DNA of 64,000 nucleotides. Origin: Ulota crispa (lineage: Eukaryota > Streptophyta > Bryopsida > Orthotrichales > Orthotrichaceae). The position numbers and the translations under genes are program-made. Location of the stretch: NCBI GenBank assembly GCA_963920765.1, contig OY987242.1:24948002-25012001 (forward strand), in the 5' to 3' direction. The notes beneath the pieces were generated by a model. The model saw only the letters and a program-made list of their open reading frames with translations, was not told where the DNA came from and searched no databases. Below, piece by piece: positions 1 through 10,986 of this stretch. Each line of letters begins with the position of its first letter. The stretch's first letter is position 1.

Positions 1-445
1 CACCTTTTCTCTGTAGCAAAATGGCCTCTCAGTCGAGCAGTACCCGATTACATTTTCTATCATTTTGCGCTTAATGCATGTGCGGTAACGCTTGTTGGCT
101 GTTGCTACGTGTGATACAAATATACAGTTTTGACATCATACGCTTGTTAACATGTTTATAAATCCAACTCCGAGTATGCGTGGCGCTTGGGGAGGGAGCC
201 CTGAGCCATGAGCTTAGATTTTTTTGTTAGAATACTATATTTTACCTAATAACCGTGTACATAGGGCCTATAACAATGCATTTTAAACATTAATCTCTTG
301 AAAAACTGGTTAATTTATTAATTTGTTTCAATGGTTTTGAGCTCAAAATTTGTTCCTGCTCACAAAAATCTTGACTACCTACTCATGGCTTGTTCACCAT
401 TTTACGGTCACAAAATAGCTTTGTCATGTGGCGCTTCACACTATA

Positions 446-767
446 GGGCGGTTCAGACTTCGTCCCACGTCTCGTTTGACAAAGTCCCATGGGAGTGCAA
501 AATCCCATCTTTTTGTGCTAGAAAAGATGGGACTTGGGCTAAAAGATGGGTCGCCAAAATGTTCGACTCAATCTTGGAGTGAAGTCCCACTTGTTTTGAC
601 GCCAAAACTTGAAAAAGTGCTGCTATGTAGGCTCCATGTAAGCAAGTGGGATGTGGGACTTGGGACATAGTCTAAAACACAAAATCCCATCTTTTGCCTC
701 TCCAACAATCAGATTCTCAGATTTCATCAAATTTCAGTAGGACTTGGGACGTAATTTGAACCGCCCC
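446..767. mobile_element. MITE-like element with GGGCGGTTCA inverted ends
   Basis: Begins GGGCGGTTCAGACTTCGTCC and ends with a near reverse complement (TTTGAACCGCCCC). The interior repeats ATCCCATCTTTT and GGGACTTGGG motifs on both strands. No convincing target duplication. Positions 1-445 hold nothing I recognise. Confidence 0.5.
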
Positions 768-941
768 TATGTCTCACTTGTGGAGGTCCAACCTCAAAGC
801 AAGATCCCAATTTTGTTGGGTTATTAAGGGCAAATTAGAGTGCTAAATGTAGTCATGACCGCAAAAAAAAATGAACTCGGACTGGAAATTGGGTTTAGCA
901 AAATAATAGACCCAAATACCCAATACTTGGGTGGAGTAGAC

Positions 942-985
942 CTTCTTGACACCCGAGCTTCTTGACACCCGAGCTTCTTGACACC
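942..985. repeat. Short 16-bp tandem repeat
   Basis: Almost three copies of CTTCTTGACACCCGAG in direct tandem. The rest of 768-1170 shows no gene. Confidence 0.8.
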
Positions 986-1875
986 AAATATTCGAAAAGC
1001 TGCTACCATGTAAGCAGAATGCAGTGAATCGGGTTTGAGCCATTCCGATACTCAAGTTTCAGTGGGGCGTGGTGTGAAGCACCCCCAAATAGTGATGGTC
1101 ACTACCACACCTCCGCTTCTGCAAACATCTTCTCTCACGACCTCGTTCGAAACGGTCACCCCTCAGCTCTACTACAAAACGAATGAACAATCCAACCATC
1201 CCGTTTCAAACAAACTCTCCATATCAACGATTTGACAAAGCACGTGAATTCAAGAGGGCTCCAAGGCCGCTGTAATCTAAACACTTCCTTTCAGTCTCCA
1301 ACCATACAATAACCATATAATTCACGGATTTAGCTTACTTGCACATTCACTACTCCAGTGTCGCTTTGCACACTTCACCCTTAATATTTCACAAAGCAAA
1401 TAACCAATCACATCAGCTGAAGAGTACACACAGCACTCAGAAATGCCACCAAGAAACATGCCATATCTTATACTCACATCACACCAGGAATTCCGCATTC
1501 CAAGTCCTTCCATTTTCTGCGCCATGCATGCAGTTGCCAAAAGCAAAGCCCCCCACAAATCTGAATCGTTCACTGCCACACAAGAGAGACTGACAAAGAT
1601 TTTCCATACCATAACAACTCAGCTCCATTTTTGGCGAAAATTTCAGATAAAAATTTGGATTCCATTCTCTTCAATTTCACTGCATGAATACAATCTCTTG
1701 CTCTACCCTACTTCTGCTGTTGTACATCTGTGCTGAAGCAGGCTACTCTTTCAGCTCTTACAACACGCACAGCCGCCCTGTCCGCGGACCCTCCATAATT
1801 CTGTACAAAGACTCACATCGAGGGAATGATGTGCATCCTTTCCAAACCCTACACAACACCACCACCTCACCATCT

Positions 1876-2478
1876 CTACCAGCACTGATCCGTCTCCCAA
1901 TTCTGTCCCTTAAACGAAAAGCTGCTGTTGTACGAGCTCGAGACTGGAGAAGATGTGAACCCCCACGCAGGAGTGCCGTACGACACCGGCCCTCTGTTGC
2001 TGAATCCCGCAGACTGGAACGACCTCATCGACATCGACAGATCATACGCCGCTCGCGTCTCAGCATTCGCCAGAATCGAGTACGTCTCTTGCACTTCCAA
2101 GAACGACTTCGTCGCTTCCAATCTTTGCTCTTCCGGAACCACGTCCGGGTGCAACCGCAGAGCCGCCATCCTGTAAGCCGCTTTGATTTCCCTCGGAGTC
2201 GCCCGTTGGTTGATGCCTAACACGTCGTACAAGTTCTTCGTCGTCGCGCCAACCCTCGCACCAATCTCTGTTCCAGCATACGCCCGCGCGCTTGTGTCAG
2301 CAACCGCCGACTTCAATTCGCGCGGAGAGCACACCGCAGCCAGCTTCTGTCCGAAAAACTGCGACGGAGAGCCCGGGCAAGACACCGGACTACCAGGCGA
2401 CCTCAGCGATCCCTCGCTCGAAAATGGATGAGCAGCCGATACTCCCACAACATTCACTCTCAACGCAGTGCTCGCCAT
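1876..2478 (-). CDS. Plastid-type J-domain (DnaJ 11/20-like) protein, left copy
   Basis: Intronless 200-residue protein. Residues 1-80 are rich in Ser, Ala, Pro and Gly with few acidic residues, like a chloroplast transit peptide. A J-domain spans about residues 82-146 (begins NLYDVLGI; helix II AYRMAALRL; catalytic-loop HPD at 110-112). The tail ends WETDQCW, a C-terminus I associate with plant plastid J20-type proteins. There is no Gly/Phe or zinc-finger region, so it is a type III/C J-protein that should stimulate the ATPase of a stromal Hsp70. The start is the first ATG after a short 5' leader and TATA box. Translation, 3' region and promoter match the right copy at 21715-22317 in every reading frame inspected, although the DNA around both copies has diverged. 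Family is confident; the exact subfamily and plastid location are inferred. Confidence 0.9.
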   Translation of the reverse strand: MASTALRVNVVGVSAAHPFSSEGSLRSPGSPVSCPGSPSQFFGQKLAAVCSPRELKSAVADTSARAYAGTEIGARVGATTKNLYDVLGINQRATPREIKAAYRMAALRLHPDVVPEEQRLEATKSFLEVQETYSILANAETRAAYDLSMSMRSFQSAGFSNRGPVSYGTPAWGFTSSPVSSSYNSSFSFKGQNWETDQCW

Positions 2479-2705
2479 CGCTCACAACCTTCGAATCAAA
2501 TCCTCTCAAATAGCTAAAGCCTGCTACAGCTCACAATGTCTTTCGAGTTCCGATCTGGATTCGCAACTCCAATTTGGCCTTGATTCAACTTCCACGCTCG
2601 ATCGAGGCTCAAATTTCACTGCAGACAAGCTTTGAAAACGCACTCTGGTCTGAGAGAAGCTCTTGACGAAGAAATCGGATGAGTGGAAACGGAATGGCAA
2701 GCGGG

Positions 2706-2807
2706 ATATATAGTCCCGCAGAAGCGGAGGGGCCGAAGCCGCAGAACGTTGGAAGCGCGTCCGGTTATCGTCCAGCACCGGCAGCGGATGGACGAGAAAC
2801 CACGTGT
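2706..2807 (-). promoter_or_regulatory. J-gene core promoter, left copy: G-box and TATA box
   Basis: Mirror image of the right promoter: TATA at 2706-2712 and CACGTG at 2801-2806 on the minus strand, at identical spacing from the start codon at 2478. It falls wholly inside the identical core, so both genes should have the same proximal control. Confidence 0.6.
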
Positions 2808-3072
2808 CGCGACGAGGAAGGTTGTATTCTCGTCGATGTTTGACGATAATGGGCTCGTGCCGCTCTGGGAAGGTACTGACGGCGTTCGTGAGGCGGACGG
2901 TTTGGTGCTGATCCTGTGGCTGGAGCTTCCAGAACTGTAGGGGGTGGGGTGTGTGTGGCACTTTGGGGGAGTTTGAAAGGGTGGGCTCTAAAAATGGAGG
3001 TGGCAAGTGGATGGCATCTGCCAATGGGATTAGTTCGAGGCAAGTGGGGTCACCTTTTACTTTTTGGATTTT

Positions 3073-4616
3073 ATGGAGAAAGTGGATTGATTATGAAAAT
3101 TTCCGGGTTGCGGGGAAAAAATTGGGGAGCAAGTGGATTGTTTATGACTTCCTTGCACTCCTCCCGGGCGGATAATACTGTAAAGAACTGGGAGCCATTG
3201 GGTGATTTGGGTCCACTTGGGAGTGATTTCCTATTCCCAACCATAGTGGGCCTGCTGAAGGTAGATGGCACGGCGTTTAGTGGGGTCGGGGTGGAGTTTC
3301 TTGGCTTTATCATTCTCCACAAACTGCATAAGCTTAGATATTTGCTTGAGTTTGGATATTTACCACCGGGTGATTAGATTTTTAGATCTGAATTTTGAAT
3401 TTACCTTCAATTTTGGAGACCCTGATTTATAGTTGATACCCCCAATGAGGACAAATCTAACCAACTACGACACGTGGGGTAGATTATTGCTTATTCCTAA
3501 AAAGACTGAGAATTTGTACTCATGCCCCACAATATGGCATGCCATATATATAACCCGATCCTAGTGGGACAGGGTGAACCATTGCCCCTCGCATTGGTGA
3601 ACGGCGTTGAAGGCCCATTCTCATTGAAAAGTTGAACGCGTTTGGTAAGAAGAGTTCTATTTCCTTCTTTGATGAGGGTCCATCAACATGGCTTTAAAAT
3701 GTGTCCCACATCTGGAGAATGTGTCATGAAATCATGTTCTCTCAAATGACACATTTCTCCATTTCAAGCAATGGGATAGTCCTGTATGACCTCAAAAGTT
3801 GGGGAAAATCATGTGAGACCTTGTAAGTGATGGCCAGGTTCTGAACTGTATTGTATTTTTAGTTTTATTTATGCTTATTTATTCATATTCATTCCTTTGA
3901 CGCTTCATGTCAATGAGAATGGGGCACAAGGCTTTATTCCTTGCACATTCATGTTTTCAAGCTAAGATGGAATAGTTATGCTTTTGTATAAACAAGGGTA
4001 AAAGTAAAAGTCCGCTAAGATTTTTGAGTTCATCCTTTTTGTGCCTATCCGGAATTCTCCAACTAAATCAGGTTCTCTAAATCCATATGGGAATCCCAAA
4101 TTCCCAATTTCAATTTGCTGATGATGAATTTCTAAACTCTCGCAAGAAAAATTGGAATATATGAAAAATTGAAGCTTTTTCACTTATGGCCCCACAAACT
4201 CATAAAGCAGTAGACCAAGGCCCCAATCCCATCCATCCAAGGGAGGCAAGGGGAGGGGTACCAACTACCAAGGGGTCAATTCACCGTGGCCCCCATAAGG
4301 GATAACCACACCTTCTTTATCCCATTCTCAATCTTTAATGAATGGGAACGTGGCACTCTCTTCTTGATTTGCAAAAAAAATCTTCTTTGAAAATTGAGAA
4401 GTTCATTTCTTCACCTTTAGAGGAAAACAATGAATGTGAAGAATGTTTTAAACATGAAATTTTTATGAGTGTATGTCTCTTTTTCACCTTGTTCTTCTTG
4501 CTTTTACACCCCTCTCATTTTGAAGTTTCATTTTCGGAGAAGATGTGACTATCCTTTATAGTGTTGGCAATATACCAGTGACCTAGGTTGGTCTTGAGAT
4601 TTTTACAGTGTCATCT
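3073..4616. other. Diverged duplication flank and repeat-like DNA, no gene seen
   Basis: 3073-3300 is the diverged flank of the J-gene duplication. 3960-4330 resembles 18760-19080 in direct orientation (shared ACAAACTCATAAAGCA, 'CCATCCA' and 'GGGGTCA' blocks), so it is probably an unclassified repeat. The remainder is AT-rich without a supported ORF. Confidence 0.5.
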
Positions 4617-5477
4617 AAAGTAGGAGCACCCATAAGCGTCAAACTAAGAGTTTTGAACATGATGACTATTTATAAACATCTAGCAAATTAGAGGATCCTA
4701 TTAGGAACAAAAAAATAATGAGTTTGCACTTTCAAATGTATTATTTGGAAACTGTGAGAACAAGTTGTGAATTTTTAAAGAGCAAACTGCCATTGCATCC
4801 ATAACCACTTTCAAGATTTCATGTTCACATGTTGTATAGTACCCGGACAATATTTTTTGCCGTACCCTTTTAATACTTACAAAACTTAGCATATTGAAGA
4901 ATACAAAAGGCATTTTCTTATTTTACACCATTAATACTTAATTCTTACTGGCAAATCAATCAGGTATAGCAAAATTAAATTCCAAAAAACTCAATATCAA
5001 TATATGGTGAATTGTTTTGTATATTAATCATGATTTTGAATGATAATTAATTGAAAAACATTGGTGATGAATTTTTGAGATTTGATTGCATGTATATGTA
5101 GGTAACATCCATATGCACGTCTTTTTCTAACAAACATCTCCAAAAATGTTTCAAATTCTCTTGACATATATTTCAATGTTGAGGAGTTCATGTCCTAATT
5201 TTGTAAAAAAAACAATTCTTTGTGGTAATTAGATTTTTCTATTTGACTCATATATTATGGTTACATCTGTACCTTGGAGCACAATGGTACACTTACTTTG
5301 CCAAAAACTAGTCAAAAACACAAAAATATTTGTTTTACAAAATTTGACCCTTCCGGCAAAAATTATTGTCCTGGTATTATACATCCTTGTAATTACATCT
5401 ATTCATTTCCATAGATTTTCCAAGGTTTCAGAGGTGACGGTTATGGGGACACTAACGCTTATGGGTGTTCCTACCTT
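4617..5477. mobile_element. AAGGTAGGAGCACC-family element, copy 1
   Basis: Ends are inverted: AAAGTAGGAGCACCCATAAG at the left and the complement of AAGGTAGGAACACCCATAAG at the right. It shares interior blocks with the shorter copy at 14841-15154 (GGATCCTATTAGGAAC, the paired TGACGGTTA near the right end). No target duplication could be fixed, so the superfamily is unknown. Part of the interior (5050-5200) also resembles 51180-51320 and 26180-26260. Confidence 0.6.
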
Positions 5478-5613
5478 AGTGCCCAATTGGCTTCAATTCA
5501 AACGTGTTCCCTTACTTTGGGATTTATAATAGGGGGTTTCATAAATCTCAAAAAAACAATGAACAAATGGTTGTGCACAAGCTTTTGTTCATGGTGAACG
5601 TGAAGTCACAAAA

Positions 5614-5660
5614 GTGAACGAGCCATGAGGACCTCCAAGAGGTCCTCATGGCTTGTTCAC
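5614..5660. repeat. Small perfect-stem hairpin
   Basis: Arms GTGAACGAGCCATGAGGACC and its near complement are separated by a 5-nt loop, giving a stem of about 21 bp with one mismatch inside the larger mobile element. Confidence 0.7.
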
Positions 5661-6110
5661 GCATAAACAATGTGAAGCCTCTCCCTTCTTGCTTCTCCCG
5701 CTAGCTCCAATTGTGTTCCCGCTCCCGCATCCGTGCTTGCACCCACGCCGCGCCTATTTGTGTTGTTGCCTGCCTCTCGGCTCCCGCTCCGCACCTCAGG
5801 CTCTCGCTTTGCGCCTCTGGCTCTAGCTCCGCGCTTCTAGACAGTTTGGATGCAAAGTTGATTGCCAGGTCAAGGTCATCCAAGGAATCGCAATGCGTGA
5901 GAAGCAAAAATGGTGGAGCTGAAGAGATCTTGATTAGAAGTTGACAATTGGGGAGACAAAGGGCTCCAAATTAGAAGCAACTATGGTGGAGTTCAAGGGA
6001 TCCATACGGAATTAGTGATTGTGGGCAGAGTTGAAAGGGTGGTGAGTAGTTCACTGCAATTCAGATATTTGAATGGGTGATTGCGAGGACATGAACGGTG
6101 GCTTGACTAA

Positions 6111-6631
6111 GGGCATCATCAATCCAGCACTGGGTATTTGGTGGGGCTTGGGACTGCAAAAACATTGCTATTATTTGACTAGTGTATAATTAGAAAATGA
6201 GATTACTATCATTGTAAGCGTATACAAGAACTTGTCAAATAAGTAAAATGACATATGGTATTGGAAATTGGACAAACAAACTAACGCCCATTGAAAAAAT
6301 AGCTACAGAATAAACAACACGGCAAACCATGCCTAATAAAGAATAATTAGATAGTGGCACTCCAAATTCTAAAAATTTGGAGTGCCACTATCTAATTATT
6401 CTTTATTAGGCATGGTTTGCCGTGTTGTTTATTCTGTAGCTATTTTTTCAATGGGCGTTAATTAGTTTGTCCAATTTCCAATACCATATGTCATTTTACT
6501 TGTTTGACGAGTTTTTGTATACGCTTCCAATGATAGTAATCTCATTTTCTAATTATACACTAGTCAAATAATAGCAATGTTTTTGCAGTCCCAAGCCCCA
6601 CCAAATACCCAGTGCTGGATTGATGATGCCC
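6111..6631. mobile_element. 521-bp foldback MITE (two 258-bp arms, 5-nt loop)
   Basis: The arms mirror each other around position 6371 with about 97% identity (roughly seven mismatches by eye). Ends are GGGCATCATCAATCCAGCAC and its complement; flanks are TAA and TAG, compatible with a degraded PIF/Harbinger-type TWA duplication. It has no coding capacity. A transcript would fold into one long duplex. Confidence 0.75.
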
Positions 6632-6700
6632 TAGCTTGTCCACCAATTTCATTCACGTGAACGAAATTGCGTCTGAACGACATATATGAAACCCCCTAAT

Positions 6701-7578
6701 GTTCTGATGTTCCCGTGCTCCGTGTTTCCTTCGAAACTGGAGTATCAACTATCAACATGGATTTTTCATTCAAAGTAGTGCCGTACAAGTTGCGTATCCA
6801 TGACGTCATGAAGGCTACTTGCTTCTGGATGAAACATTAAGTGGGTGATATGCCAATTATTCGTCCAAATTGTAGGGGTACGAGCTCAAAGCTACTTAGG
6901 GGTCATTTCAGCAGGTTCATACAATCCAAAATGACAAATTCCTATAATGTTTAGCTTGTATGTGATATTTTGTGTTATTTTTTAGCAAAAAGTTGCTTCA
7001 CAAAACCCCTTCTACCAAGTGTGATGAAATTATTTTACAAGTGCATGAGATGATAACTTGAAGGTACAAGACATAAGAAAGAGAAATTTTACGACTACGA
7101 GCAAGAGCTGAACCTAATCCTTTTACTTCCAGATATATATGTATTCTGACCTCACATGCAGAGGCCTCATAACGTTGTGGCTCACACTTCTCTTTCCATC
7201 TTTGGATTTACAAAGGATACAAGATTTACTCTAACCTAAATCAGTAGCAAAAAACGTGGGTAAGAAAATCGTCCTCGTGCATTTTTGGTGCCACTTGTGT
7301 AACAACCGGAATATTGAGTAAGTTACATACAATCAAACGTTATTTTGTTTTATTCTTAGACAAATTAATAAGATTCATTGCAAGAAGCCACATCCCGCGA
7401 GTAATATTTTAAAGTCGTATTTTAGTGTGTAACACAGGGTTTCAAACCTATGCTGTTTTTTCACATGTATCTCTTGTTTTATTTTCGAACGTGGTTTGTC
7501 GTCCCATTTCATTATAGAGGAACTGCGAATTCTCACAGTGGTTTCAAAGTTAAATTCGTATCTTATGTCACTGATTTT
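6701..7578. other. Diverged duplication-arm DNA, no gene seen
   Basis: 6701-7020 aligns with the right arm (20450-20900 and 19450-19500). Reading frames are not conserved between the arms. 7030-7578 has no recognisable feature. Confidence 0.5.
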
Positions 7579-8509
7579 TTAACCCATAAAGGACCATTGT
7601 CCTTTTGTGGGACAAATGGGGTTACGGGCCTGTACGTTTGGATAAGTTATTTTGTATGATTTTTTGAAACTTTTATTAAAAATAAGGAATTTAGAAATCT
7701 ACATGGGCATTTAATATTTTCTTCATTATGACATTCGACAAAGAAGTTATGCAAGAATTTTATCAAAAATAGGGGAGGAGGGGCAGTTTGGGTAGCCCAA
7801 AAAACTTCTTTATAAATTGTACTTTTTAAAAACAAATATTTGGAATTGGTTCTCTAGATTTTTTTATAGGTGGGAAGCTTTGAATCATTCAATTTCAATT
7901 AATGAGATGAAAGTTATGAGGAGATTTTGTTTGCAGTTTAGGGTTGGATTCTCTACTCTAAGATAAACTTTGAAGTCCTTTATTTTACTTGATTTTCAAT
8001 ATTTTGGAAAAAAAATTAAACCAACGAAAAGAGATTGCTTATCACAACATTATGACCGTTGGGATTTTCATTTTTCATTTCAATAATTAAATTCTTAACA
8101 ACTTAGTGTTTTGACTTGTTCTCTACGTTTTACTTACTCTTTTTTTTCTCATGCGTTGTATAGTTCCAATTGATTTGAAAATCCTCCAACATATGTGATA
8201 TGCCTAATTTGATCTCTGACATGGAAAATTTAAAGCACAACTTTGGGTAGAGCAATTTTTTCATGTAAGAGAGGTCAAAAGCTTTTGAAATTTTTTGGTA
8301 GCAAGGGCCCTTCACATCAGATTTAAATATCTCCCTCCTCTCCATCTAGAGTAACCTGATTTTTGTCCCACAAGTACCTATTCTAATATAAGGCAAGAAC
8401 CTATGGTTGGATTTCCAAAAAATAATAATCAATCTTCTTACTCATCCCTAGAAGTGGCAATTTTTAGTGATTTTGGCAAAAAAAAACCCCTTTTTCCTTT
8501 AGGGGTTAA
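7579..8509. mobile_element. TTAA-flanked piggyBac-like MITE, family A copy 1
   Basis: TTAA at 7579-7582 and 8506-8509. The left end reads CCCATAAAGGACCATTGTCC and the right end CTTTAGGGG. Orientation is inverted relative to the copy at 8968-9895 (its left end matches that copy's right end, with ACAAATGGG and GGACAATGG motifs). 931 bp, no ORF of substance. Confidence 0.7.
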
Positions 8510-8967
8510 GCAAGAGTTAGGTCAAGGAGGTGATGCTTTCATCTTTTCAGCACCTATCAATGTGCACAAAACTTTCATAATATTCTGATGACAAAAACAA
8601 TATTTTGGGTGAGAATAATTTGGTTTTCACGGTTTAGGGTTGTACTATTGATTAAAGTTTCAATATTAAATTTTTGTAATTTTCATGGCTACAAGTCTCC
8701 TCCTTTTTTTCCTAACATCTAATTTTTTGAAATTTTATTAAGAGATGAGAAGAAAAAAAAAGGAGGAAAGAGAAAAAATGAGAAAATTTGAAAAAAGTAT
8801 AATGCATGACCAAAGTTTGAAGAAACTAGTCTAAATTCACTTTATATTGTTGTAAGTGACCAATGGATAAAAAATTTGGTTATTAGTCACTAGTCTTGAC
8901 CAAGAGCAATGACCGATAGATAAACATGGACCAACTCTTGGTCACTAGTGTAAAGAGGCCCTAATTA
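8510..8967. other. AT-rich gap, nothing recognised
   Basis: Separates two family-A elements. It contains A-rich and GTCACTAG/CTAGTGAC motifs but no gene or complete element. Confidence 0.4.
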
Positions 8968-9895
8968 TTAACCCCTAAAGGACCAAGGCTTTTTCTCTGT
9001 GAAAAACACTGAAACTGCCACTTTTGGGGGATGAAAGAAATGGTAACTTCTTCTTCTTCTTTTCCAAATCTAACCATAAGATCTTGCTCTAGACAGTATG
9101 AGGTACTTCAGAAAAAAAGAGAAAAAAAAAGCTTATTCCAAATGAAAAGGAGTGAGATACTTACATGTGAAGTGAAGAAAAAAGTTTTTTTTGTACTGCC
9201 CAAAAATTTCAAAAGCCGTTGACCACTCATATATCAAAAAAATTGCTCTACGCAAAGTTGAGGTTTTTTTCCCATGTAGAAGACCAAGTTAGGTATGTGT
9301 GGGAGAGTTTTCAAATCAATTGGAACTATACAACACATGGGAAAAATAGTAAGTAAAAAGAAGTAGAGAATGAGTCAAAACACTAAATTGTTAAGAATTT
9401 AATTATGGAAATGAAAAATGCCAATGCCAATGGTCGTGATGTTGTAATAAACAATCTACATCCTTTGGTTTTGTTTTTTTTCCAAAATAATGAAAATTGA
9501 GTAAAATAAAGGACTTCAAAGTTTATTTTAGAGTAGAGAATCTAGAATTGCCTGCAAACAAAATCTCCTCATAACTTTCATCTCATTTATCAAAATTGAA
9601 TGATTCACAGCTCCCCACGTCTATATAAGTCTAAAGAACCAATTTCAGATTTTTATTTGAAAAACATGAAATTTTTAAGAAGTTTTGGCTGCCCAGGGAG
9701 CAGCATTTTCCAGCTTGTCATGCCTAACTTCTTCAATAATAGTTGGAATGAAGAAAAACTTACATTCCCACGTAGATTTTTTAATTCCTCACCTTCAGTA
9801 AAAGTTTTAGAAAATCATGCAAAGTAGTTTAGCCATGGGTACATGCCCGAAATCCCATTTGTCCCCCGAAGGGACAATGGTCCTTTAGGGGTTAA
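8968..9895. mobile_element. TTAA-flanked piggyBac-like MITE, family A copy 2
   Basis: TTAA (8968-8971) then CCCCTAAAGGACCAAGG; ends TGGTCCTTTAGGGG then TTAA (9892-9895). 928 bp. Its closest relative in the window is 47830-48759, sharing the CTGTGAAAAACAC start and the long conserved block around 9520-9620. Confidence 0.8.
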
Positions 9896-9940
9896 GACAA
9901 CCTAATTGCAGTATTCAGTGTACTGTAGAATACATTTGTA

Positions 9941-10255
9941 AGAGCATCTCCACCGGTTCAAACTTGCTCAAAGTTTTCCATCTGGTTTGGCGAGGCCTGA
10001 AGGCTCTCAATCTCCACTCATGCTCTTTGAAAGGTGGCCTGACATTCCAAAACACCTCATAAATAAGCAGTTGACCACTTATTTAGGGAAGTAGAGGATG
10101 AAACACACTAAAATTAGGATGAATAGTGCATGAATAGTGGTTTGAAGAGTGGCTTGCTAGACTTACCAAATAAGAGAGTTTGAGAGGATCTTGAGAGGGG
10201 CCTAGCTATTTTGCATCCACTTTGAGCGAGCCAGAGTCACCGGTGGAGATGCTCT
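9941..10255. mobile_element. MITE with 17-bp AGAGCATCTCCACCGGT inverted ends
   Basis: The terminal repeats are perfect over 17 bp. The corresponding empty site survives in the right duplication arm at about 19216-19227 (TTTGTAATGTGGTG in reverse complement), which proves insertion after the duplication. No clean target duplication. End sequence of this kind recurs in plant MITEs, but I do not assign a superfamily. Confidence 0.75.
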
Positions 10256-10676
10256 GTGGTGCCGCCGGCGTTTGATGGGTCCTATCCTAGAAGAAGGAAG
10301 GGGGATATCTCACAATCTCAGTGACTAGGCAAAAGTGGAAAAGGCTGACTCAGCATATAACCCTGCAATTACGGAGTCCTTACCTTATCCAACTGGGCTT
10401 CTCTCGGTGTTGAAGGAGTTCATTTTTCATCACAACTCACAAGCACCGAGCTGCCTCGTAGTCACCTGTCCAACAGCTTAGGTGGCCTGTTTTTGCACCA
10501 CTCCGCGAGGGCCAAGTGGGCGTTACATATGCTCTGAGGGAGAATGCGTGATGTGGCACTTATGGGAGTGGGGTCGGAGAGAATACGGATGGGCTCAAGC
10601 CTCAAGGACAGGCTAGGCCATACCAAAAGAAACTGGCGTTTCAAAAGGACGTGTTGTAAAATACAAATGGCGGCAT
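10256..10676. other. Duplication-arm DNA, no gene seen
   Basis: 10256-10400 matches 19080-19215 and 10440-10580 matches 17680-17845, both inverted. It is GC-richer than neighbouring DNA, but no frame is conserved between the arms. Confidence 0.5.
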
Positions 10677-10685
10677 TTACTTCTT

Positions 10686-10977
10686 GGCAAAATTTGATGG
10701 ACATTCTTGGAGTTTGTCATATTTGTATAGATGCCCCTGCTTTTTCAGAAACTGCACAAATATTCTTGAACCATAATTTTCAGAGTTTGTTATGTTATCC
10801 ACACTTTTTCTTCTTTTTTTATGTGCACAATGTTTCTTTCCTGTAACAACATGCGCACACAAGGAGAAGGAAGTGGCTTACATAACAAAACAAACTCTTG
10901 AAAATTCTGGTCCAAGAATATTTGTGCAACTTCTGAAAAATTATGGCAAACTTCAAGGGTGTCCATAAAATTTTCCC
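10686..10977. mobile_element. MULE-like foldback MITE with perfect 9-bp TSD, copy 1
   Basis: Begins GGCAAAATTTGATGGACATT and ends in the complement (ATAAAATTTTCCC). Direct repeats TTACTTCTT flank it at 10677-10685 and 10978-10986. Each arm carries spaced variants of ATGGATACCCCTG. A 9-bp target duplication is the signature of Mutator-like elements. 292 bp, non-coding. Confidence 0.85.
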
Positions 10978-10986
10978 TTACTTCTT

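Larger units (their letters stand above)
1505..3072 (-). repeat. Homogenised core of inverted duplication, left (1568 bp)
   Basis: Pairs with 21121-22688 in inverted orientation. The length is the same (1568 bp) and all overlapping open frames in both copies translate identically. Identity stops sharply: outside 1505 it continues only as patchy similarity, and inside 3072 the sequences diverge at once, while related blocks such as the one around 3180-3230 still align. Confidence 0.9.
5531..6697. mobile_element. AGGGGGTTTCATA-ended element with 3-bp AAT duplication
   Basis: Starts AGGGGGTTTCATA, ends TATGAAACCCCCT, and is flanked by AAT on both sides (5528-5530, 6698-6700). The right duplication arm keeps the empty site at about 20903-20915 (TTTAACAATGTTCTG in reverse complement) with a single AAT. 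The interior contains a GC-rich patch at 5690-5840, a 47-nt hairpin at 5614-5660 and a nested 521-bp hairpin element at 6111-6631. Confidence 0.75.
1170..10620. repeat. Left arm of an old inverted segmental duplication
   Basis: Blocks of this interval align in reverse order and orientation with 17690-23020: 1200-1500 with 22700-23000; 1505-3072 with the core; 3180-3230 with about 21030-21080; 5490-5530 plus 6698-6730 with 20890-20960; 6760-6910 with 20450-20600; 6940-7020 with 19450-19500 and 20428-20460; 9920-9940 plus 10256-10400 with 19080-19230; 10440-10580 with 17680-17845. The arm is longer than its partner because it gained elements at 4617-5477, 5531-6697, 7579-8509, 8968-9895 and 9941-10255. 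Boundaries are approximate. Confidence 0.75.

Noticed and set aside
1684-2220. 178-residue plus-strand frame over the left J gene (and its mirror at 21973-22509)
   Set aside because: Antisense shadow of the GC-rich J-domain CDS; Arg/Ser-rich composition and no family resemblance.
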